Assembly (NCBI GenBank): GCA_024711295.1
Contig: JANJTB010000028.1
Location: forward strand, 124,001-188,000
Direction: 5' to 3'
DNA: 64,000 bases
Source: a bacterium
Lineage (GTDB): Bacteria > Bacteroidota > Ignavibacteria > Kapaibacteriales > UBA2268
The notes beneath the pieces are model-generated. The model searched no databases. It was not told the origin of the DNA and saw only the letters and a program-made list of their open reading frames with translations. Positions 54,033 through 62,152 of this stretch are shown one piece after another (positions within the stretch are counted from its first letter, which is position 1; each line of letters opens with the position of its first letter). The translations under genes and the position numbers were made by a program.

Positions 54033-57000
54033 TGTATAAATATGTAATCATCTTTTTAATTTTTATATATTACGAATCAATACCGCAGTCATATAATATT
54101 TTTTATGGCGGCAAAAAAGTTTCAACAAACTATTATCAGCCCGTAAAGATTTTTGAGATATTAAAACCTGCAAAAGGAGATTACATTGAGAATCAGTTTT
54201 ATGTTAAGACAAAATTTAATATGTCTGAATCTGAGCTCGAAAAAGAGTTATATCAGTCGTTGTATGCCAATGGAATAAGAAATATTGAATTTAGCAATGT
54301 GGAATCACCTTTTAAAAAATATTTCCCGTCTGAATTACTAAGCAACTCAAAATATAATTTAGATTACATTTTCAGAGTTACGTACATGGGCGATACAGAA
54401 GTCTTCGAGATTTGTAAACTCTTATCATCTAATCTGAACTACGAATATATAGTACCTGCAATTAATTATAAATTGCTTGATTCAAAACCTAATGATTCCA
54501 GAATCAATAGCCAATGGTATATGGATAGCATCAAAATTTTTCAATCATGGGATAAGACTAAAGGTACTAAATCAATAATAATTGGAATTGTTGACTCCGG
54601 AACTGATCTAAATCATGAAGATTTGAAATCACAAGTTTGGACTAACCCTAATGAAATACCTAGTGATGGAATTGACAATGATGGTAATGGATTTATTGAT
54701 GATGTCAATGGTTGGGATTTTGTAGGTAATATAAATCTTACAGATGCAATTTTGGGGAATTTCAAACCTGACAATAATCCTGTACCCATTCTAATAAGTA
54801 ATGACCACGGAACCCATGTAGCAGGTACAGCAGCAGCAACTACGAATAATAACTTAGGCATAGCATCAACAGGGTATGATGTTAGGTTTATATCTACAAA
54901 AAATGCCTTAGATGATCTAAATAAGTCCAGGTTGGTTTATCGTCCTTTCGAAGCAATGATGTATCTTGCATCAATGGGTGCAAAAGTAATAAATTGCTCT
55001 TGGGCTAGCAGCTATTACGACCCCTTAGCTTGGGATGTTGTGAATGAACTTCTTGACAACAATGTTTCAATAGTTGCTTCAGCAGGAAATGAAGATTTTT
55101 GGACTGATTTTTATCAATATTATCCTGCTACTATACCAGGTGTTATAAGCGTCGGTTCTGTAAACAATCAAGGAACTAGATCTTATTTTTCAAATTACGG
55201 TGTTAGAGTGAACTGCTTTGCTCCTGGTGAAGCTATTTTATCAACAGTAAACGACAACAGATATTCATCAAAAAATGGTACATCTATGTCCTCGCCGGTT
55301 GTTAGTGGATTTATAACAAATTTAGTTAATAGATTCCCAAATTACGACAACAAACAAATCTTTCATCAAATAAGAAGTACACTTACCAAATTTGATAATC
55401 AAACACCTTTACTAAGTGGTAAGCTAAATTGTCTGAGTGCCATAAATTATAATTATGCCGGAACCGGACTTAATATCCCGGGAATTGAAATAAGTTCCAT
55501 CGAGATTGACGGGAATTCATCTATTAATAATTTTGGTAATACCAGAATAAAATTGAACATTATAAACTATCTTTCGAATGCCCAAAACGTAATTATTACA
55601 TTATCACCCCAAGATGACTATTTTACTTTTTCAGAATCAAAAATTAACTTAACTGTTCTCAATTCAGAGCAAAATGTAGCTAAAGAAATTGATTTTATTT
55701 TACGGGATAATTGCCCATGGTTCGAGGGTGAAGCAACAGTTTTTGTAAAAATTGAGTCTGGAAATTATATCAATTATCAACTTATAGATATACCGATAAT
55801 ATTAAAGTCTAATAATAAACACATTCTCGCCTCAAATTTCCCTGAAAGTGATAATTTTAGATGGTATGAATCTGCTGTTGGTGGAGATTTTCATCACGCA
55901 GTTGTTGGATACGACTTGAATTCCAAAAGAGGTATAATACATCAATTCTCAACATTTACAGGAGTATTATCACCCACAAAAGACACAGTTACCTGTATAG
56001 ATTTCTTCGATGATTTAAACTATATTGTAGGTTCAAACGGTGTAGATGGCAAAACTGAAATTTTCAGCTATTTCGGAACAATAAGTAAAGACATCAGCCA
56101 ATATTTGTCATCAATTAAAGACCTCTCATTTAAGGACAAAGATAATGGTTATATAATTGGAATTGATGCAAACAGTTCTTTACCTGCAGTATTGTACACA
56201 AATAATGGTGGAAACTCATTTATTAAAACGAATATTCCAGGAATTACCAATTTAGATAAATTTTCAACTAATATTAGTAAAAGAGAAAATTTAAATCTTT
56301 GGGGAACTGTAAACGGAAGAATAATTTATACACCTGACGGCGGGAAGAGTGCCAATTTGATTAACACAAAATTGGGCAATTATATTATGATGGTTGAAGC
56401 AATCAGTATAGATACATTTTTTGTATTTTCTTATAACTCCAACAGCGGCTTTAAACTTCACAAAACTCTTAATAAAGGGATTACTTTTATTGATATTACT
56501 CCAAATGAAATTGACTTGACCAAAGCAGTGAAAATTTTTATTCCGGATGGATCTAACCATTTATATATAGTTATGAAGGATACAAGAATTTATAAAACTG
56601 TTGATATGGGAAACAATTGGTTGATGGAATTAAATAAACAATATAAATTAGACGGCTTTTCGCATGCAACACTTTTTTCTAAAAGTGGTAGAGCAAGGTT
56701 ATGGATGAGTGGTTTTGATATTAGATACTTAGACTTCGAATATTTACCTCAGAATGTAGTATATGATTTGAAAATAGCCGGAAAACAAAATTTAGATTTT
56801 GATACATTGAAGATTTTTGATAGTTATGAAGAAACAATTTTTTTAAAAAACAATGGAAACTACAAGGCTACAATCGAAAGTCAGGAATTTTCGAGTGGTG
56901 AAGTATTTAGTTTGTCCTTACCTTTTAAAACTATAATATCTCCTGGTGAGTTAGCAAGTGCAGATCTAAAGTTTGCTCCTGAAAAAGTAGGATTATTTTA

Positions 57001-57343
57001 TGATACATTAACTATAAAAACCACTGAAGGTAATCAGATTATCAAATTCGTAATGCAGGGTGTTGGCGACGATCCATCAAATATGGTTGAAGGTCCTTTG
57101 AAATATGATTTTAACATATCCAAGCTTGGAGAAGTATATTTAATTAAATCAGATGATTTTTTTCAAAAAGTCACAACTTTAACTGTTTCTGATTTACAAG
57201 GGAATAAACTGACTAATTATCGAATATCTCCCGGCGAAAAATATGTAGAATTGGATTTCAGCAAATATCCTCAGTCAGTATATGTAGTGAACTTAACAAA
57301 TGAATTATTTAGCAAGACATTTAAAATAATTGAAATTAAATAA
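54032..57343 (+). CDS. Secreted subtilisin-like (S8) serine peptidase
   Basis: 1103 residues from the ATG at 54032; AGGAG lies about 6 bases upstream. A signal peptide is followed by a short propeptide and the S8 catalytic domain at about 155-470, with Asp188 (GIVDSGTDLNHED), His259 (NDHGTHVAGT) and Ser418 (NGTSMSSPVV). A DNDGNGFIDD loop may bind calcium. Later parts are a BNR/sortilin-like propeller (about 600-930) and an ASH-like beta domain (about 935-1020). The final 75 residues resemble a T9SS tail in strand pattern but lack PNP. It is likely exported and active on proteins outside the cell. Confidence 0.88.
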   Translation: MYKYVIIFLIFIYYESIPQSYNIFYGGKKVSTNYYQPVKIFEILKPAKGDYIENQFYVKTKFNMSESELEKELYQSLYANGIRNIEFSNVESPFKKYFPSELLSNSKYNLDYIFRVTYMGDTEVFEICKLLSSNLNYEYIVPAINYKLLDSKPNDSRINSQWYMDSIKIFQSWDKTKGTKSIIIGIVDSGTDLNHEDLKSQVWTNPNEIPSDGIDNDGNGFIDDVNGWDFVGNINLTDAILGNFKPDNNPVPILISNDHGTHVAGTAAATTNNNLGIASTGYDVRFISTKNALDDLNKSRLVYRPFEAMMYLASMGAKVINCSWASSYYDPLAWDVVNELLDNNVSIVASAGNEDFWTDFYQYYPATIPGVISVGSVNNQGTRSYFSNYGVRVNCFAPGEAILSTVNDNRYSSKNGTSMSSPVVSGFITNLVNRFPNYDNKQIFHQIRSTLTKFDNQTPLLSGKLNCLSAINYNYAGTGLNIPGIEISSIEIDGNSSINNFGNTRIKLNIINYLSNAQNVIITLSPQDDYFTFSESKINLTVLNSEQNVAKEIDFILRDNCPWFEGEATVFVKIESGNYINYQLIDIPIILKSNNKHILASNFPESDNFRWYESAVGGDFHHAVVGYDLNSKRGIIHQFSTFTGVLSPTKDTVTCIDFFDDLNYIVGSNGVDGKTEIFSYFGTISKDISQYLSSIKDLSFKDKDNGYIIGIDANSSLPAVLYTNNGGNSFIKTNIPGITNLDKFSTNISKRENLNLWGTVNGRIIYTPDGGKSANLINTKLGNYIMMVEAISIDTFFVFSYNSNSGFKLHKTLNKGITFIDITPNEIDLTKAVKIFIPDGSNHLYIVMKDTRIYKTVDMGNNWLMELNKQYKLDGFSHATLFSKSGRARLWMSGFDIRYLDFEYLPQNVVYDLKIAGKQNLDFDTLKIFDSYEETIFLKNNGNYKATIESQEFSSGEVFSLSLPFKTIISPGELASADLKFAPEKVGLFYDTLTIKTTEGNQIIKFVMQGVGDDPSNMVEGPLKYDFNISKLGEVYLIKSDDFFQKVTTLTVSDLQGNKLTNYRISPGEKYVELDFSKYPQSVYVVNLTNELFSKTFKIIEIK

Positions 57344-57869
57344 AAAATATTTTGTTGTAGTCTTTTTTGTTTTTTGGGGATTAATAATAGGAATTGTTGG
57401 ACCCAATTTATCTTTTATTTATAATAAAAAGGTTATAAATAAAGAGATTAAAAGGCAAATAAGAGAAAATCTCATAGATGGAAACTTCGAAATATTGGAA
57501 ATACCAATTGTCAAATATAATGACAAATATTTCTTTAAATGGATACATTCAGCTGAATTCAGATATAATGATAAGATGTATGATATTGTTGACGGAAATA
57601 AAACGTTAAGGACTGATAGTTCAATTATCTTTTATGTTGTCAATGATACAAAAGAAGAGCAGTTACTTAAAGAATTTGTTCTCTCAGACAAAGCAAAGCC
57701 ATACTCCAATCTTATCAAAAAAATGAAGTTAATAAGTCTCGAAGTTTTTGAATCAGAATATCAAGAGAATATATTAACTGAATTTGCTTACAATTTTTTC
57801 CCATATTACAAATCTAAGGTATTATCCCTTAAATTTGATTTGTTAGACCCTCCACCCAAAACATATTAA
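57330..57869 (+). CDS. Small single-span protein next to a TonB receptor
   Basis: 179 residues with a TTG start, overlapping the subtilase by 14 bases. One N-terminal membrane helix (FVVVFFVFWGLIIGIVG) is followed by a soluble region with FKWIHSAEFRYNDKMYDIVDG and YVVNDTKEEQLLKEF. Similar small proteins often sit next to TonB-dependent receptors in Bacteroidota; I recall the pattern but not a named family. Role inferred: accessory to the receptor that follows after 89 bases. Confidence 0.6.
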   Translation: MKLNKKYFVVVFFVFWGLIIGIVGPNLSFIYNKKVINKEIKRQIRENLIDGNFEILEIPIVKYNDKYFFKWIHSAEFRYNDKMYDIVDGNKTLRTDSSIIFYVVNDTKEEQLLKEFVLSDKAKPYSNLIKKMKLISLEVFESEYQENILTEFAYNFFPYYKSKVLSLKFDLLDPPPKTY

Positions 57870-57958
57870 ATAAATAATCACTTTCAAATTTTTAATTAGC
57901 TCAGTTAAAAAACTCCTGAGTTGATTATATATTTATTTTATTATATAGGGACAAAGAA

Positions 57959-59968
57959 ATGACTAAGATTTATTTTGTAATAATTATTTTTAAAATTATC
58001 CTGTTACAGAATATTGCCTATTCAAGTCAGAAAAGTGACAGCTTAAAGGTTTATCAGTTAGGTGATATAAGTGTAACAGGTATGGGTTCAAAATCAAGTA
58101 TATCGCAAGTAAATATTAATACATTAAACTATTTCAATATCCAAAAATCTGATGTTTCTTCAGCAGCCGAGCTACAATTATATATCCCATCTGCAAGAAT
58201 AAGAACCAACTCAAGGGGAGAGTCTATGTTGTTTTTGAGAGGTTCCGGTGAACGTCAGCTTGGGTTGTTTTTTGATGGTGTACCACTTAATGTAGCATGG
58301 GATAATAGATTTGATTTAAGTATGTTACCAACTGATATAATTGGTAAAATGGATATCAATAAAAACTCAAATTCTATCATTTATGGCGCAAACGTTATGG
58401 GTGGAGCAATTAGTATAAGTACAATCGAAAAAGCAAACGATGGCTATGGTGCTAATATTAGGTTGCAGGGTGGATCAGCCGGTTTATATCAATATGCATT
58501 GACTCATGATGGTAGAGCTGGAAATTTTAATTATTTGATTAGTGCCGGGAAAACACAAAATGATGCTTTCACAATATCTGATAAAAGACCTGACTCTCTT
58601 TTGAATCAAAATAATAATTCCGGACTTAGAGACAACACTTTTAGAAGTTTTACAAATCTTTATTCGAGGATTGAGTATAATTTTGATGAGAGTGCAAAAC
58701 TTGGTTTATCTGTGCTTAATATTAATGGTGAAAAAGGAGTTGCACCTGAAACCCATATCGAGAATGCACGATTTTGGAGATACCCTGAATGGAATAGGAC
58801 AATTTTTGCAATTAATGCTTCAGCATTTTTGAATTCTACAGGCAATTTAAGATTAAGAACTACAGCTTGGTATGATGTTAATCACCAACAAATTAATTCC
58901 TATTCTGACAATAATTATGATTCTGTTTTTCAGAAGCAAAAGGATAATGACATTACATTGGGAGCCAGAATTGCTCTTGTATGGGATTTACACAGAAATC
59001 ATTTATTCCAGTTTACTTCAAACTCATATTATACAAGTCATGAAGAAATTATTGATAACAATTCACCATTAAATTATTCACAATCAGTATTTTCAAACGG
59101 ATTAAGTTATGAGTATAATATTAACAAGTTTGATCTAAGTACAGGGATTGTGTATGATTACATTGTTACTGGTAATTCAGGTGTGTTTGAAGACTATCAG
59201 AATTCAACTATGGGTGATTATGGGTACTATGCAAGTATTAAGTACGGATTTGACGATAAAACAGCAATTTTTGCTAATTATTCATTAAGAACAAGATTTC
59301 CTACATTGAGAGAATCTTACAGCGGTGCATTAGATAGATTTGTTGCAAATCCTAATTTGAAACCAGAAACGGGAAATTTGATTGAAATTGGTATTAACAG
59401 AAGCACATTTGAATATACGTCAGAGTTTTCATTGTTTGCAAATTTATATGATGGATTAATCGAGCAAATCAGATTAAGCAAAGAACAAGATGAGCTTAGA
59501 AGAAGAATGAGGATTAATTACTCCAGTGCTGATATTTTGGGAGCTGATTTATCTTTAAGATTCTACCCTCTGAACAATTTTGATGTTGATGTGAATTTTA
59601 CATATCTATATGCTTCCGGATATCAAGATTCAATCAAGCTTGACAAAATTGATAATCGTCCTGAGTTTTTGACAGGTGTTATTCTGAAATATAAGTATAA
59701 CTTTGGGTTAACGTTGCAAGGTGAGTTTGAATCTACAGGAAAGCAGTATGAAAGATCGCCTGATGATATTTCAAGGTTTGTTGAAATTGGTGCAACTTCA
59801 ATAATAAACTTCAGATTATCGTATCAGTTTAATACTAATCTAATTAGTGGTGAATCATTAGAACTTTTTGCAAGAGTAAACAATATTGCAGATACTTATA
59901 GGATATCTCAACTTGGATTACCTGAGCAGGGAAGGGTATTGCTGGCGGGATTTAAAGCTCACATTTAA
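57959..59968 (+). CDS. TonB-dependent outer-membrane receptor
   Basis: 669 residues. After a signal peptide comes a plug domain at about 30-150 (GDISVTGMGSK, LRGSGERQLGLFFDGVPLN, IIYGANVMGGAISIST), then a beta-barrel of alternating strands ending in the aromatic-type strand GRVLLAGFKAHI. There is no N-terminal carboxypeptidase-like or FecA-type signalling domain. The substrate is unknown. The gene follows the subtilase and the small membrane protein, so uptake of a peptide, metal or haem released by the protease is a reasonable inference. Confidence 0.9.
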   Translation: MTKIYFVIIIFKIILLQNIAYSSQKSDSLKVYQLGDISVTGMGSKSSISQVNINTLNYFNIQKSDVSSAAELQLYIPSARIRTNSRGESMLFLRGSGERQLGLFFDGVPLNVAWDNRFDLSMLPTDIIGKMDINKNSNSIIYGANVMGGAISISTIEKANDGYGANIRLQGGSAGLYQYALTHDGRAGNFNYLISAGKTQNDAFTISDKRPDSLLNQNNNSGLRDNTFRSFTNLYSRIEYNFDESAKLGLSVLNINGEKGVAPETHIENARFWRYPEWNRTIFAINASAFLNSTGNLRLRTTAWYDVNHQQINSYSDNNYDSVFQKQKDNDITLGARIALVWDLHRNHLFQFTSNSYYTSHEEIIDNNSPLNYSQSVFSNGLSYEYNINKFDLSTGIVYDYIVTGNSGVFEDYQNSTMGDYGYYASIKYGFDDKTAIFANYSLRTRFPTLRESYSGALDRFVANPNLKPETGNLIEIGINRSTFEYTSEFSLFANLYDGLIEQIRLSKEQDELRRRMRINYSSADILGADLSLRFYPLNNFDVDVNFTYLYASGYQDSIKLDKIDNRPEFLTGVILKYKYNFGLTLQGEFESTGKQYERSPDDISRFVEIGATSIINFRLSYQFNTNLISGESLELFARVNNIADTYRISQLGLPEQGRVLLAGFKAHI

Positions 59969-59987
59969 ATTGTTAAATTAAATGTTT

Positions 59988-60019
59988 AGGCGGTTAGGTC
60001 GTACTTAACTGCCTTTTTT
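59988..60019 (+). terminator. Intrinsic terminator after the TonB receptor
   Basis: The 9-bp stem AGGCGGTTA/TAACTGCCT, with one G-U pair, is followed by a run of six T. It closes the DUF4397-to-receptor operon. Confidence 0.85.
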
Positions 60020-60082
60020 AATTAAACTATTATTTATATAATCTTGTCTAATACTATATTATTAATTAGTGTTTGACATGAC

Positions 60083-61387
60083 ATGAAAATTTGCTTATTA
60101 ATTTTATCGGTTTTCATAATTCATTTATCATCGACAAATGCAAACGAATTATATATACCTGACACCAACATTTCAAATTGGGTAAGAATAAATCCTGATG
60201 AGCTAAATTGGAACTCTGAAATCATAGACTCATTGTTTGAATTTTTAGATTACAAAAATACAAAATCATTCATAGTTCTTAAAGATGGCAAAATTGTTAT
60301 TGAAAAGTACTTTGGGAATTTTAAACAGGACAGTATCTGGTATTGGGCATCAGCAGGTAAAGTAATCAATTCATCACTAATAGGTATTGCAGAAGGTGAA
60401 GGTAAACTTTCGATTATGGATGAATCATCGAAATATTTGGGAAGTAACTGGACTTCACTGACTACTGAACAAGAAAATAACATTAAAATAATTCACCAAC
60501 TTACTATGACAACGGGGTTAGATGATGATGTTGATGACCTGTTCTGCACTAAACCGGAATGTTTGAAATTCAAAGCACAGGCAGGAACAAGGTGGTCTTA
60601 TCATAATGCTCCTTATACTTTATTAGATAAAGTTCTTGAAAGTGCTAGCGGAAGAAGTTTCAACCAATATTTTGCAGAAAAAATTCGTAATAAGGTTGGG
60701 ATGAATGGTTTATGGATCAAGCAAGATTACAACAATGTATATTTTAGTAACTCTCTATCTGTTGCAAGGTTTGGAATACTTGTTCAAAATGATGGGAAAT
60801 GGAAAAACAATGAAATTATTATTCCGCAAGATTATCTCAAAGATATGGTAAACTCAAGTCAGGAATTGAACAAATCTTATGGTTATCTATGGTGGTTAAA
60901 TGGAAAAGATGGATTTATGTTGCCAGGTTCTCAATTTGTAATCGAAAAATTGTTATTTCCTGACGCACCAATTGATATGATAGCTGCTTTGGGCAAGAAT
61001 GGGCAAATATTAAATATCTCGAAGGAATTGGGATTAGTTGTGGTTCGATTGGGTGATAATCCCGGCTATGCTTTGGCTGATATTACACCGGTATTTAACA
61101 ACGATATTTGGAAATACTTAAATCGTATTATGGATGTAAACTCTATAATTCAAAACAACAATGATTATAATGTTTATCCAAATCCTATAAAAGATTTTGT
61201 AACGGTTAACGGGAAAGCAGGAGATTTGATTACTATTTCAGATCTTTTGGGACGTGTATTTGTAAGTTATATGTTTGACAATGATGGACTAATAAATTTA
61301 AATTTGTCAAGTTTTACCTCAGGTCAATATTTTATGAATCATAAATCTATATCCGGCAATAAAACTATAAAATTGATAAAAGAATAA
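60083..61387 (+). CDS. T9SS-secreted serine hydrolase of the beta-lactamase/esterase fold
   Basis: 434 residues. A signal peptide ends near residue 20. The penicillin-recognising fold has SXXK as SAGK (Ser90, Lys93) and YXN as Tyr173-His-Asn175; the third box is not obvious. This is the class C beta-lactamase-like esterase/peptidase family. The C-terminal 70 residues (VYPNPIKDFVTVNG to TIKLIKE) are a type A T9SS sorting domain, so the enzyme is probably displayed at the surface. The substrate (ester, D-amino peptide) cannot be told. It is monocistronic. Confidence 0.85.
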   Translation: MKICLLILSVFIIHLSSTNANELYIPDTNISNWVRINPDELNWNSEIIDSLFEFLDYKNTKSFIVLKDGKIVIEKYFGNFKQDSIWYWASAGKVINSSLIGIAEGEGKLSIMDESSKYLGSNWTSLTTEQENNIKIIHQLTMTTGLDDDVDDLFCTKPECLKFKAQAGTRWSYHNAPYTLLDKVLESASGRSFNQYFAEKIRNKVGMNGLWIKQDYNNVYFSNSLSVARFGILVQNDGKWKNNEIIIPQDYLKDMVNSSQELNKSYGYLWWLNGKDGFMLPGSQFVIEKLLFPDAPIDMIAALGKNGQILNISKELGLVVVRLGDNPGYALADITPVFNNDIWKYLNRIMDVNSIIQNNNDYNVYPNPIKDFVTVNGKAGDLITISDLLGRVFVSYMFDNDGLINLNLSSFTSGQYFMNHKSISGNKTIKLIKE

Positions 61388-61389
61388 AA

Positions 61390-61421
61390 AAACTGCTTAA
61401 GAAATAATTCAAAAGCAGTTT
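61390..61421 (-). terminator. Terminator of the peroxiredoxin gene
   Basis: The 9-bp stem AAACTGCTT/AAGCAGTTT has a 14-base loop. On the minus strand it is followed by a run of seven T; the plus strand lacks a T run. Confidence 0.75.
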
Positions 61422-61445
61422 AGATCTAAACTTAATAATTTTGTT

Positions 61446-61997
61446 TTAGTTCAGTGTATCTTCGCCTGAATTCCAGTTACATGGAGTAAGCTTACCTGAC
61501 TGCAATGCAGCCAATACTCTGATTATTTCTTGAGTATTTCTACCAACTGACTCAGGATGTACAACTGAATAAACTAATTCTCCTTCAGGGTTGATAATAT
61601 AAGTGCCACGTAAAGCATAACCGGTTTCTTCTTTTAAAACTTCGTAGTTACGTGCTGTAACTCTTGTAAAATCAGCAAGCATTGGGAAAGGTAAATTTCT
61701 TAAACCAGGATGTGAAGAACGCCATGCCAAATGTGAGAAATGGCTATCTGTAGAGCATGCAACAACTTCGCAATTCATTTCTTTAAAAGTTTTGTAGGCA
61801 CGTCCAAAATCTTCAATTTCAGTAGGACATACAAATGTAAAATCCAGAGGATAAAAGAATAGTACCAACCATTGACCACGATAATCATTCAAACTTATTT
61901 CTTTAAATGCTGAATCTGGATTAAGCGATAAAGCATCACCACCAATAACTGCTGTTCCTCTAAAATCCGGTGCAGGTTTTCCAACTAAAAGACTCAT
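61446..61997 (-). CDS. 2-Cys peroxiredoxin (AhpC/Tsa type)
   Basis: 183 residues. The peroxidatic Cys57 lies in FYPLDFTFVCPTEI and the resolving Cys173 in LTPCNWNSGE, so it is a typical 2-Cys enzyme. It reduces hydrogen peroxide and organic peroxides in the cytosol with a thioredoxin- or AhpF-type partner, not in the window. AGGAGA precedes the ATG. It is divergent from topA. Confidence 0.93.
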   Translation of the reverse strand: MSLLVGKPAPDFRGTAVIGGDALSLNPDSAFKEISLNDYRGQWLVLFFYPLDFTFVCPTEIEDFGRAYKTFKEMNCEVVACSTDSHFSHLAWRSSHPGLRNLPFPMLADFTRVTARNYEVLKEETGYALRGTYIINPEGELVYSVVHPESVGRNTQEIIRVLAALQSGKLTPCNWNSGEDTLN

Positions 61998-62152
61998 TAA
62001 AATTCTCCTGTTAAATATAAAAAAAACACAGAAATCATAAGCAAAAACGTGAATTAATGAATGATATTGTTAAAAGAAATTACTTATTTTGCAATGCAAA
62101 TTTGTTATAATCGTAAACTTATTTTCATATTAATCAAAAAGTAAAATCTTGT

